This document shows, piece after piece, positions 16,105 to 24,254 of a stretch of DNA of 64,000 nucleotides. The notes beneath the pieces are model-generated. The model was not told the DNA's origin. It saw nothing but the letters and a program-made list of their open reading frames with translations, and searched no databases. The position numbers and the translations under genes were made by a program. Source of the stretch: JAAYCI01 sp031551695 (lineage in GTDB: Bacteria > Bacillota > Clostridia > Oscillospirales > Ruminococcaceae); the NCBI GenBank assembly GCA_031551695.1, contig JAVBNG010000001.1, positions 1-64,000 on the forward strand, written 5' to 3'. The stretch's first letter is position 1; each line of letters starts with the position of its first letter.

Positions 16105-17039
16105 GCGGTATCGCCTTGCCTGCCGCTGCCTTGCCCGCGCTCTACAAACATGTTGATGGCCAGCCCCACGGTGACGAACAGGCCGCCGATGAGGTTTGGC
16201 AGCGAAAAGCTGCGGGCGATGATGATGTCGATGAGGATACCGGCGAAAATTTGGCCGACAAACATGAGCAGGGAAACGGAGAAGGCGGGGAGTTTCGCCA
16301 CCACCACATTCTGCAGCATCACCACGGTGACACCGGCAAGGCCGCCGAAGAAAATCCATGCGTTTTGCCACCGCAGCGGTGTGGCCAAAGCGGCAAACCC
16401 GCCAAAGCCGCCGCTCATGATGGGGAAAGCCAGCAAGGCAACGCACAGCCCGGTGACATAGTTGTAGAACGTGCCGGTGAGCATGCTGGTTTTCACGGCC
16501 AGGCGGGCGTTTACCGTGCGAGAGGCCACAATGGTGATGCCGGTGAGGAACGAGACCAACGCCGCCACAAAAATGGCCGTTTTGCCGTGGGCAAGGCCCA
16601 TGGGCTGAACGAAAATCATGAAGGCGATGCCGAGGGCGATAAACAGCAGGCCAATGATTTTTTTTGCTTTAAAAGGCGTTTTTTGCATGCCGAACAGGCC
16701 GAAATGGTCGATGCAAATGGAAAACAGGCTTTGCCCCAAAAGGCAAAGGGCCAAAATGGCGGACACGCTGATGGTACCGAAGGCCATATTGTTGAACAGG
16801 GTGGTAAAAAACCCAATGACACCGGCGCCGTACAAATAGAGCGGCAGACGGGGGTGGCGAAACGGATTTTCCCGTTTTGCCGCCAGCCACGCCAGCACGA
16901 AAAAAAGCCCCGTCACATGGATGATGACGGCGGCCAGCCACACGCCATACACACCGGTGAGGCCGCCGTTCAGCGCGATCATGATGGAGACGACGGCACC
17001 CGCCAAAATAGACAAAAAATAGAACAATGTGCACCTCAC
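16083..17039 (-). CDS. DMT-superfamily transporter, YdcZ (DUF606) type, duplicated
   Basis: A 318-residue inner-membrane protein with about ten hydrophobic helices. It consists of two YdcZ units in tandem: the first opens AGAVVSIMIALNGGLTGVYG, and the second contains GLAGVTVVMLQNVVVAKLPAFSV with a closing LPNLIGGLFVTVGLAINMF. Family members are putative small-molecule exporters; the substrate is unknown. The start codon is a GTG with a weak ribosome binding site; a TTG four codons in is possible. The 3' end overlaps the terminator hairpin. Nothing in the context indicates a substrate. Confidence 0.8.
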   Translation of the reverse strand: MRCTLFYFLSILAGAVVSIMIALNGGLTGVYGVWLAAVIIHVTGLFFVLAWLAAKRENPFRHPRLPLYLYGAGVIGFFTTLFNNMAFGTISVSAILALCLLGQSLFSICIDHFGLFGMQKTPFKAKKIIGLLFIALGIAFMIFVQPMGLAHGKTAIFVAALVSFLTGITIVASRTVNARLAVKTSMLTGTFYNYVTGLCVALLAFPIMSGGFGGFAALATPLRWQNAWIFFGGLAGVTVVMLQNVVVAKLPAFSVSLLMFVGQIFAGILIDIIIARSFSLPNLIGGLFVTVGLAINMFVERGQGSGRQGDTAKSNGRP

Positions 17040-17071
17040 AAAAATGGTTTCAGGAAAAACATCATCAGTAT

Positions 17072-17100
17072 ATCTTACCCCAAGCGGGCGGTTTCGGCAA
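17072..17100 (-). promoter_or_regulatory. promoter of the YdcZ transporter gene
   Basis: On the minus strand: TTGCCG (17095-17100), 17-bp spacer, TAAGAT (17072-17077). Confidence 0.5.
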
Positions 17101-17112
17101 GGCGGGAAACTG

Positions 17113-17152
17113 AAAAAGCGGCTGCCATGGGCGTGTGGCCCAAGACAGCCGT
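17113..17152 (-). terminator. terminator of the nucleoside operon
   Basis: On the minus strand, about 70 bases after deoB, CGGCTG and CAGCCG enclose an inner GGGC/GCCC pairing and are followed by CTTTTTC. Confidence 0.7.
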
Positions 17153-17220
17153 TTGTTTGCGAAAATCGTTAGCGGGCTAAAGCAGAATGCCGCTAGGCCG
17201 CTGGGTGGTGTGGATATGAG

Positions 17221-18390
17221 CTAAAGCACCAGCCCTTTGAAGCTGTCGCCGGCGGTGATTTGCGTCACGCCGAAAATGTCCTGCACGGTGGCGGCAATGT
17301 CGGCAAAAGTGGCGCGGGTGCCAAGGTTCATGCCGGGCTTTACCTGTTTGCCCGCCAGCAGCAGGGGAATGTACTCGCGGGAATGGTCGGTGCTAGCCGT
17401 GGAGGGGTCGCAGCCGTGGTCGGCGGTAATCATCAGCAAATCGTCCTCCGCCATCTGCGGCAGAAAGTCCGCCAGCCAGGCGTCGAAAGCGCTCATGGCC
17501 TCGGCATAGCCGGTGATGTTGTTGCGGTGGCCGTACATCATGTCGAAATCCACCAGGTTGATGAACGCGAGGCCGTTAAAATCCTTTTGCAGCAGTGCCG
17601 TTGTTTTGGCCATGCCGTCGTCGTTGCCGGTGGTGCGGGTGGTTTCGGAAACGGCGTCGCCGGCGAAAATATCGTAAATTTTACCAATGCCGATGGTGGC
17701 AAGGCCGGCCGCCTGCAGCGCGTTCAGCATGGTGGGGGCGGGGGGCTCTATGGAATAATCGTGGCGGTTCGTGGTGCGCCGGTAGTCCGGGTATTCGCCC
17801 ACGAAGGGCCGCGCGATGACCCGGCCCACGCCGTGCTCGCCCACCAGCATTTTACGTGCCATTTCGCAGTATTTGTACAAATTGTCGAGGCCAATCCACT
17901 CTTCGTGGGCGGCCACCTGGAACACACTGTCCGCCGAGGTGTACACAATGAGGCCGCCGGTCTCCTTTTGCTCGCGGCCATAGGCGGCAAGCACCTCCGT
18001 GCCGGAATAGGGCTTGTTGCACAGGGCCTTGCGCTCGGTCAGCCGTTCATACTCGGCGATCACCTCCGGCGGGAAGCCGTTTGGGTAGGTGGGCAGGGGC
18101 TTTGGGGAAATGATGCCCGCAATTTCCCAGTGGCCGATGGTGGTGTCCTTGCCTTTGGATTTTTCCGCCACGCGGGCAAAGGCGCCGGTGGGGTTTTCTG
18201 CCGTCGGGCCGTAGGAATTGCCGTCGATGTTGAAAAAGCCGAGGCCCTGCATGGTGGGAATGTGCAGTTTGCCGCTGTCATACAGGGCTTTGAAGGTGTT
18301 GCTGCCCGCGTCGCCATAGTCGGCGGCGTCCGGCAGCGCGCCGATGCCGGCGGAATCGAGCACGATGAGAAAAACGCGTTTGATTGCCAT
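17221..18390 (-). CDS. deoB: phosphopentomutase
   Basis: A 389-residue alkaline-phosphatase-superfamily enzyme that interconverts (deoxy)ribose-1-phosphate and -5-phosphate. Marks: RVFLIVLDSAGIGALPDA (metal-binding Asp and nucleophile region), KDTTIGHWEIAG (phosphorylated Thr loop), NLVDFDMMYGHRNN and LMITADHGCDPSTASTDHSREY (metal ligands). AAGGAG lies just upstream of the ATG. It is the last gene of the nucleoside operon and feeds deoxyribose-5-phosphate to DeoC. Confidence 0.95.
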   Translation of the reverse strand: MAIKRVFLIVLDSAGIGALPDAADYGDAGSNTFKALYDSGKLHIPTMQGLGFFNIDGNSYGPTAENPTGAFARVAEKSKGKDTTIGHWEIAGIISPKPLPTYPNGFPPEVIAEYERLTERKALCNKPYSGTEVLAAYGREQKETGGLIVYTSADSVFQVAAHEEWIGLDNLYKYCEMARKMLVGEHGVGRVIARPFVGEYPDYRRTTNRHDYSIEPPAPTMLNALQAAGLATIGIGKIYDIFAGDAVSETTRTTGNDDGMAKTTALLQKDFNGLAFINLVDFDMMYGHRNNITGYAEAMSAFDAWLADFLPQMAEDDLLMITADHGCDPSTASTDHSREYIPLLLAGKQVKPGMNLGTRATFADIAATVQDIFGVTQITAGDSFKGLVL

Positions 18391-18417
18391 GGTTGGTTCT
18401 CCTTTGGGATGAATGGC

Positions 18418-19281
18418 TTAGAAGACTTTCTCTACCAGCAAATCCAGCACCGCCACAAACTGGCCGTGCACGCGGGTGGTGGTCTCCACCACTTCCTCGT
18501 GGGTAAGCTGGGCGTCCGTCACGCCCGCGGCGAAGTTCGTGATGCAGGAGATGCCTACCACCTGCATCCCGGCGTGGCGGGCCACAATGGCCTCCGGCAC
18601 GGTGGACATGCCCACGGCGTCGGCACCAAGGGTGCGGGACATGCGAATTTCGGCAGGGGTTTCAAAGCTGGGGCCGGTGTACATCATGTAAACGCCCTGC
18701 CGCAGGGGAATTCCGGCCTTTTCCGCCTGCGCCAGCAGCGTTTCGCGCAGGGATTTGGTATACACGTCGCCCATGTCCGGGAAGCGGGTGCCGAAGGTTT
18801 CGAGATTTGGACCGATAAGGGGATTCTGGCCGGAGTAATTGATGTGGTCCGTCAGCACCATCAGCGTGCCCACGGGGAAGGACGTGTTTACGCCGCCGGC
18901 GGCGTTCGTCAGCAGCAGCTTTTGTACGCCAAGGGCCTTCATCACGCGCACCGGCAGGGTGACAATGGCCTGCGGATAGCCTTCGTAGTAGTGGCAGCGC
19001 CCCTGCATGGCAATGACGGCCTTGCCAAATTTTTTGCCCAGCACGAACCGCCCGGCGTGGCCCGGCACGGTGGAAACGGGAAAGCCGGGGATGTCGGCAT
19101 AGGGGAGGAAAACGGGGTCTTCAAGGCTCTCGGCGTAGCTGCCGAGGCCGCTGCCAAGGATGAGGCCGATTTCAGGCTGCAAACCCGTGGCGGCTTTGAT
19201 GTGGGAAACGGCGCTTTCGATGCGTGCTTCGATGTCGCGCATGGTATCGGCCGCCGCTGCGGCCACGTTTGCGAAGTCCAT
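18418..19281 (-). CDS. punA: purine nucleoside phosphorylase (PNP family I)
   Basis: A 287-residue trimeric-type purine nucleoside phosphorylase that cleaves purine (deoxy)nucleosides with phosphate. Visible are GLILGSGLGSYAESL (phosphate site), PGHAGRFVLG, GRCHYYEGY, TNAAGGVN and the GPSFETPAEIR and VGMSTVPEAIVARHAGM substrate-binding segments. ATG after AAAGGAG. Twenty-seven bases separate it from deoB. A palindromic repeat (copy B) occupies the gap between it and udp, upstream in the transcript. Confidence 0.95.
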   Translation of the reverse strand: MDFANVAAAAADTMRDIEARIESAVSHIKAATGLQPEIGLILGSGLGSYAESLEDPVFLPYADIPGFPVSTVPGHAGRFVLGKKFGKAVIAMQGRCHYYEGYPQAIVTLPVRVMKALGVQKLLLTNAAGGVNTSFPVGTLMVLTDHINYSGQNPLIGPNLETFGTRFPDMGDVYTKSLRETLLAQAEKAGIPLRQGVYMMYTGPSFETPAEIRMSRTLGADAVGMSTVPEAIVARHAGMQVVGISCITNFAAGVTDAQLTHEEVVETTTRVHGQFVAVLDLLVEKVF

Positions 19282-19319
19282 TGGCTTACGTCTCCTTTGG
19301 TGCAGGCTTTAGTCTGCGT

Positions 19320-19467
19320 CCGGTATCCCTCCGGAGAGCTACCTTCCGCGGTACCCGTCGGACAATGCTTTTGCATTGTTCGCCGTTTGCCTTGCGGCTG
19401 AGCCGGTGAATTGCCCCGCAGGGGCAAGAGAAGCCACCCGGGGGTGCGCTCACCGGAGGGACACCGG
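19320..19467 (+). repeat. palindromic intercistronic element, copy B
   Basis: About 148 bp between udp and punA. Outer arms CCGGTATCCCTCCGG (19320-19334) and CCGGAGGGACACCGG (19453-19467) are complementary except one position. The core has GAGCTACCTTCCGCG, a hairpin ACAATGC/GCATTGT, then TTCGCC and CTTGCGGCTGAG. A 3' module follows with hairpins TTGCCCC/GGGGCAA and ACCC/GGGT. Copies C (20271), D (34378, reverse) and E (35262, reverse) share the core. Confidence 0.85.
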
Positions 19468-19483
19468 CCACAGGCTTTCCAAA

Positions 19484-20245
19484 TTACTGTGTTTTTTTAT
19501 CCTCTTCCACCAGCCGCCGCACGGCTTCCACGGCGGTTTTGATGGCGTCCGTGGTGTCGTGGCAGTGCGGGTCCGTCAGGCCTTTTTTGCGGCGCTCCTG
19601 GTTCCACACGGTGCTAAGCACACAGCCGGCCCGCGCGCCAAGCACCTGGCACACGATGTACAGCGTGGAGCTTTCCATCTCGCTGGCCAGGCAGTGCGCT
19701 TTGATCCACGCCTGCCATTTGTTCTCCAGCTCGTAACCGATGGGCATGCGGCCGGGGTCGTGCTGGCCGTAGAAGGAATCCTTGCACTGCACCACGCCCG
19801 CGTGGTGGGTGAAGCCCAGTTCCTTTGCCGCCGCCACCAGGGCGTTGGTCACGTCCAAATCGGCCACGGCGGGGAACTCGATGGGCACATATTCGCGGGT
19901 GGTGCCCTCCATGCGGATGGCTCCGGTGGCAATCACCACGTCGCCGCCTTTCACGCGTTCGTCCATGCCGCCGCAGGTGCCGATGCGCACAAAGGTACGC
20001 ACGCCGGTTTGGTACAGTTCCTCCACGGCAATGGCCGTAGACGGGCCGCCCATGCCGGTGCTCATCACCATCACGGTTTCGCCCGCCACCTCGCCAAGCC
20101 AGGTGGTATATTCGCGGTTTTGGTGGAAAAAGCGCGGGTTGTCGAGATAGCCCGCTATTTTTTCCACGCGGCCGGGGTCGCCTGGCAAAATGACATATTT
20201 TGCGCCATGGCTGTCGTCAAAATCGACATGGTAGAGTTTTTCCAT
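19484..20245 (-). CDS. udp: uridine phosphorylase (NP-I family, Udp type)
   Basis: A 253-residue nucleoside phosphorylase that splits uridine or deoxyuridine to uracil and (deoxy)ribose-1-phosphate. Motifs: YVILPGDPGRVEKIAGYL (phosphate), STGMGGPSTAIAVEEL, RIGTCGGM, KDSFYGQHDPGRMP and ASEMESSTLYIV. The start was set at the ATG at 20245, with GGAGGATC upstream; an upstream in-frame TTG at 20266 precedes that RBS and is unlikely. It is flanked on both sides by palindromic repeats (B and C) inside the operon. Confidence 0.9.
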   Translation of the reverse strand: MEKLYHVDFDDSHGAKYVILPGDPGRVEKIAGYLDNPRFFHQNREYTTWLGEVAGETVMVMSTGMGGPSTAIAVEELYQTGVRTFVRIGTCGGMDERVKGGDVVIATGAIRMEGTTREYVPIEFPAVADLDVTNALVAAAKELGFTHHAGVVQCKDSFYGQHDPGRMPIGYELENKWQAWIKAHCLASEMESSTLYIVCQVLGARAGCVLSTVWNQERRKKGLTDPHCHDTTDAIKTAVEAVRRLVEEDKKTQ

Positions 20246-20270
20246 GGGGTTGATCCTCCGCTTCAAGTGG

Positions 20271-20428
20271 CCTGCGTCCTGTGTGCCTCCGGAGAGCTAC
20301 CTTCCGCGCCCGCCTGCGGACAATGAAACGCTGTTCGCCGCCGGGCTTGCGGCTGAGAAGGTGAATTGCCGTGAAGCGGAAAGAGAAGCGCCCCTGGGGC
20401 TGCTCACCGGAGGCACACAGGCCACAGG
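20271..20428 (+). repeat. palindromic intercistronic element, copy C
   Basis: About 158 bp between nupQ and udp. Arms CCTGTGTGCCTCCGG (20278-20292) and CCGGAGGCACACAGG (20407-20421) are perfectly complementary over 15 bp. Core: GAGCTACCTTCCGCG, GGACAATG, TTCGCC, GCTTGCGGCTGAG; 3' module with GTGAATTGCC and AGAGAAGC. The outermost arm bases differ from those of copies B, D and E. Confidence 0.85.
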
Positions 20429-20449
20429 CCGTAAGTGTGATGGGCCGAT

Positions 20450-21403
20450 TTACCGGCTTCCCTTATCGTACGGAATGCCCTCCGCCCGCGGCGCCATGGA
20501 GTTGCGCGACGTGAAGGCCAGCACGATGAGGGTGGCGATGTAGGGAATCATCTTGTAGAAATTGGCGGGGATGGGGATGTTTTGCATGAAGGAGATGCCG
20601 GAGTAGGAAGCCGCCACCGCCTTCATCAGGCCAAAGAAAAACGCCGCCACAAGGATGCGCCCGGGTTTCCACTGGCCGAAAATGAGAACCGCCAGCGCCA
20701 AAAAGCCGTAGCCGCTTACCGTGGCGTTGAACTGGGTGGACGTGGGGATGACGAACACAAGGCCCCCAAGGCCCGCCAGCGCGCCGGAAATCATCACGCC
20801 GGCATAGCGCATTTTGTACACGTTCACGCCAACGGAATCCGCCGCCTGCGGGTGCTCGCCGCAAGCCCGCAGCCGCAGGCCGAAGCGCGTTTTGTACAGC
20901 GCCACCCAGCTGATGAGGAGAATGGCAAAGCCGAGGAACGTGGTGATGTAGGTGTTCTGGAACAGCAGCGGCCCCAATACCGGAATGCTGCCGAGGGCGG
21001 GCATTTTGTCGATGCGGAACTGGTTGACGAAGGGCACCTGCTGCACGGTGCGAATCATGCGGGCGATGTAGATGGACAGCGCCGGCGCCAGCATGTTGAT
21101 GGCCGTGCCGCTAATCACCTGGTTTGCCTTCATGTTGATAGACGCGTAGGCGTGTGTGAGGGACACGAGGACACCCGTTATCATGGAAATGAGGATGGCA
21201 AGCAGCAAAATGGGCTGGCCGGGAATGCGGTCCTGGAAGGTGGAAATGAACAAAATTCCCGTAAAAGCGCCGAGGGTCATGATGCCTTCCAGCGCGATGT
21301 TCACAACGCCGGAGCGCTCTGAGAACATGCCGCCCAAAGCCACGATCAAGAGGGGGATGGAGAAGAACATGGTTTGCTGCACAAGGAAGTAGACGATACT
21401 CAT
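20450..21403 (-). CDS. nupQ: nucleoside ABC transporter permease 2
   Basis: A 317-residue membrane permease of the branched-chain-amino-acid-like family used by BMP transporters. Seen are RSGVVNIALEGIMTLGAF near the N terminus and RACGEHPQAADSVGVNVYKMRY with SGALAGLGG, the coupling-loop region. About eight hydrophobic helices. Its ATG overlaps the stop of the preceding permease gene by four bases, indicating translational coupling. With nupP it forms the translocation pore of the nucleoside importer. Confidence 0.9.
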   Translation of the reverse strand: MSIVYFLVQQTMFFSIPLLIVALGGMFSERSGVVNIALEGIMTLGAFTGILFISTFQDRIPGQPILLLAILISMITGVLVSLTHAYASINMKANQVISGTAINMLAPALSIYIARMIRTVQQVPFVNQFRIDKMPALGSIPVLGPLLFQNTYITTFLGFAILLISWVALYKTRFGLRLRACGEHPQAADSVGVNVYKMRYAGVMISGALAGLGGLVFVIPTSTQFNATVSGYGFLALAVLIFGQWKPGRILVAAFFFGLMKAVAASYSGISFMQNIPIPANFYKMIPYIATLIVLAFTSRNSMAPRAEGIPYDKGSR

Positions 21404-22602
21404 GCGCCCTCACCCCCCTTCGCCGCATCTGCGGCGGCGGCCGTTTGGGTGGCCCCTGCCACAGGCTGTGTGGGCAAAAGGGGCGGGGCCGCGTCATCTG
21501 CCTGGTGCAGCGGGTGCTTCGGCCCGAGGCGCTTTTGCAAAAAACCCTTCAAAAGCAGCGCAAAGGCGCTGAAGTAAATGATGATGGCAATGATGATCTC
21601 AATGACCTGCGGGGCGAAATCATACAGCTGCATGTTGAAGCCGCCCACAGTGAGGTAGGAGATGAACAGGCCGGAGAAAATGATGCCGATGGGGTTGTTG
21701 AGCCCCAGTAAGGCAACCGGGATGCCGTTAAAGCCCTCCGCGGCCAACACGTCGATCACATCGATGCCCTTGCCGCTGCCCGCCAGGTACAACAGCGCGC
21801 CGCCAAGGCCCGCCATGGCCCCGGCAATCACCATAGAGTTGACGATGCTGCTGCGCTCGTTGATACCCGCGTAGCGGGAGGCGTCGCGGTTGAAGCCGCA
21901 GGCTTTCAGCTCGAAGCCGAACACGGTTTTTTCCAAAATGATAAACACGATGACGGCGAACAGCACGGCAACCAATATGCCGCTGTTGGCGCTGGAAACA
22001 TTGTTGCCGTCGCGGAAGATGGCGTCGAAGCCCAGTTTCGGCAAATTGGCGTGGGCCGGCGGGCGCATGCTTTGGTTCTTTAAGGAGTCAAATACGGTTT
22101 TGGTGATGAGGAAGTTGACGAGGTACATGCCGATGTAGTTCATCATGATGCAGGCGATGACCTCGTTCACGTTGCAAAAGGCCTTCAAAATGCCCGGCAC
22201 CGCGCCCCAAAGGGCGCCGGCCAAAAGAGAGGCGAGCAGGGCCACCACGCACAGCAGCACGCCGGGAAAAATGTCCGCGCACTTCACGCCCACCAGAATG
22301 GCGGCATAGGCCCCCACGATGAACTGGCCCGAAGCGCCGATGTTAAACAGGCCCGTGCGGTTTGCAAAGCCGACGGACAGGCCCGTCATGATGATGGGTG
22401 TGCCGAAATACAGCACCTGCCCAAGGCTTTTCATGTCTGCAAAGCCGCCGGTGAGGATGGCCGTGAAGCCGCCCACCGCTTGGGAGGGGTTTGAAACCAG
22501 CAAAATGAGAAAGCCGACCAGCAGCCCCACAAGAATGGCCGCGAAGGAGGAAAGGACGTCAGCCGCGGAGTTGCCCGCAAGGATTTTTTTGAATTTATCC
22601 AT
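21400..22602 (-). CDS. nupP: nucleoside ABC transporter permease 1
   Basis: A 400-residue permease paired with nupQ. It has FANRTGLFNIGASGQFIVGAY, the conserved VNEVIACIMMNYIG segment and KACGFNRDASRYAGI with SGALAGLGGA-like AGAMAGLGGALLYLAG. The C-terminal about 35 residues (PPLLPTQPVAGATQTAAAADAAKGG) are a low-complexity Ala/Pro-rich tail of unknown use. The start overlaps the ATPase stop by one base; the gene overlaps nupQ by four bases. Confidence 0.9.
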   Translation of the reverse strand: MDKFKKILAGNSAADVLSSFAAILVGLLVGFLILLVSNPSQAVGGFTAILTGGFADMKSLGQVLYFGTPIIMTGLSVGFANRTGLFNIGASGQFIVGAYAAILVGVKCADIFPGVLLCVVALLASLLAGALWGAVPGILKAFCNVNEVIACIMMNYIGMYLVNFLITKTVFDSLKNQSMRPPAHANLPKLGFDAIFRDGNNVSSANSGILVAVLFAVIVFIILEKTVFGFELKACGFNRDASRYAGINERSSIVNSMVIAGAMAGLGGALLYLAGSGKGIDVIDVLAAEGFNGIPVALLGLNNPIGIIFSGLFISYLTVGGFNMQLYDFAPQVIEIIIAIIIYFSAFALLLKGFLQKRLGPKHPLHQADDAAPPLLPTQPVAGATQTAAAADAAKGGEGA

Positions 22603-24140
22603 TACGCCCGCACCCCTTTCTTGCTGCCCGCCATGTACAGGCCAAGTTCCTGGAATGTCACGTCCCCCGGGTTCACGTCGGCCACAATTTGCCCTTCATA
22701 CATCACGAGGATGCGGTCCGACACGTTCATCACTTCGTCCAGCTCAAGGGATACCAGCAAAACCGCGCAGCCTTTTTCCCGCTCGGCCACCAGCTGCTTG
22801 TGGATGTATTCGATGGCGCCCACGTCCAGGCCGCGCGTGGGCTGCACGGCAATCAGCAGCTTCGGGTCGCGGTCAATCTCCCGCGCCACGATGGCCTTTT
22901 GCTGGTTGCCGCCACTCATGCTGCGGGTGATGGTTTTGGCCCCCTGGCCGCTGCGGATGTCAAACTTGCCGATCAACTCATCGGCATATTTGTAAATATC
23001 GTCGTACCGCAAAAAGCCGTGCTTTTCAAACGGCGGCATAAAGTAGCTTTGCAAAACAAGGTTGTAGGCGAGGTTGTAGTCCAGCACAAGGCCGTGCTTG
23101 TGGCGGTCCTCCGGGATGTGCGCCATGCCCTCCACGCTGCGCCGGCGGATCGATTCGCGGGTGATGTCCTCGCCGTTCAGCACAATGGTGCCCGCTTCAA
23201 CGGGCAGCATGCCGGTGAGGGCGTACACCAGCTCGCTTTGGCCGTTGCCGTCGATGCCGGCCACGCAAACAATCTCGCCCGCACGCACTTCAAAGCTCAC
23301 GTCGTCCACATGGTTTTTGCTGGAAGTTTTGTTTTTCACCGTCAGGCCCTGCACGCCAAGCACGACGCCCGCGGGATGCGCCGGTGGTTTTTCCACTTCC
23401 AGGCTCACCTTGCGGCCCACCATCATTTCAGAAAGTTCTTCCTTGCTGGTGGAGGCGACGTCCACCGTGCCGATGCAGCGACCCTTGCGCAGCACGGTGC
23501 AGCGGTCGGCCACGGCTTTAATCTCATTCAGCTTGTGGGTGATGAACAGGATGGATTTTCCCTCCGCCGCAAGGTCCCGCATAATCTTCATCAATTCGTC
23601 GATCTCCTGCGGCGTCAGCACCGCCGTAGGCTCGTCGAAAATCAAGATCTCGTTGTCGCGGTACAGCATTTTCAAAATTTCCACGCGCTGCTGCATGCCC
23701 ACGGTGATGTCCTGGATCTCAGCGTCAGGGTCCACTTCCAGGCCATAGCGCCCGGAAAGGTCCATCACCTGCTTTTTCGCGGTGTCCATTTTCAAAAAGC
23801 CGTTTTTTGTGGTCTCCACGCCAAGGATGATGTTTTCCAGCACCGTAAAATTGTGCACAAGCTTAAAGTGCTGGTGCACCATGCCGATGCCAAGGCGGGT
23901 GGCGTCGTTCGGGCCGTGGATCTCCACCGGCACGTCGTTTTTTAAAATGGTGCCCGCCTCCGGCTGGTACAGGCCGAAAAGCACGCTCATCAGCGTGCTT
24001 TTGCCCGCGCCGTTTTCGCCCAGCAGCGCGTGTATCTCGCCCTTTTTCAGCTGCAGGGTGATATCGTCGTTCGCCACAATGCCGGGAAACTCTTTCGTGA
24101 TGTTCCGCATTTCGATGATGGTATCCAAAGCAGCGCTCAC
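22602..24140 (-). CDS. nupO: nucleoside ABC transporter ATP-binding protein, double-domain
   Basis: A 512-residue ATPase with two ABC domains in tandem, as in sugar/nucleoside importers of the BMP type. Domain 1: LLGENGAGKST, VGMQQRVEI signature, LIFDEPTAVLTP Walker B. Domain 2: AGIDGNGQSEL in place of a canonical Walker A (degenerate, Lys missing, as usual in this family), SMSGGNQQKAIVARE signature and IAVQPTRGLD. The start is a GTG with a weak RBS. A stable hairpin lies in the 114-bp gap to the lipoprotein gene upstream in the transcript. Confidence 0.9.
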   Translation of the reverse strand: MSAALDTIIEMRNITKEFPGIVANDDITLQLKKGEIHALLGENGAGKSTLMSVLFGLYQPEAGTILKNDVPVEIHGPNDATRLGIGMVHQHFKLVHNFTVLENIILGVETTKNGFLKMDTAKKQVMDLSGRYGLEVDPDAEIQDITVGMQQRVEILKMLYRDNEILIFDEPTAVLTPQEIDELMKIMRDLAAEGKSILFITHKLNEIKAVADRCTVLRKGRCIGTVDVASTSKEELSEMMVGRKVSLEVEKPPAHPAGVVLGVQGLTVKNKTSSKNHVDDVSFEVRAGEIVCVAGIDGNGQSELVYALTGMLPVEAGTIVLNGEDITRESIRRRSVEGMAHIPEDRHKHGLVLDYNLAYNLVLQSYFMPPFEKHGFLRYDDIYKYADELIGKFDIRSGQGAKTITRSMSGGNQQKAIVAREIDRDPKLLIAVQPTRGLDVGAIEYIHKQLVAEREKGCAVLLVSLELDEVMNVSDRILVMYEGQIVADVNPGDVTFQELGLYMAGSKKGVRA

Positions 24141-24195
24141 CTCGCTTGTTTTGTGGGGCTAGTCCTCTTCCAGCCAATCAGAAAATAGAAAAAGG

Positions 24196-24236
24196 AATAG
24201 GGGGCAGAGTTGCCTGTTTCGCAAGTGCCCCCTATT
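24196..24236 (-). terminator. hairpin between bmp and nupO, possible partial terminator
   Basis: A perfect 11-bp stem AATAGGGGGCA/TGCCCCCTATT, followed on the minus strand by CCTTTTTC. Such hairpins after binding-protein genes commonly lower transcription of permease genes or stabilise the upstream mRNA. Confidence 0.55.
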
Positions 24237-24254
24237 CTTTTACCCGCTGTTTAT

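Noticed and set aside
17260..19401. A 713-codon plus-strand frame opposite deoB and punA
   Set aside because: Same reason: it mirrors the codon pattern of genuine minus-strand genes and has no RBS.
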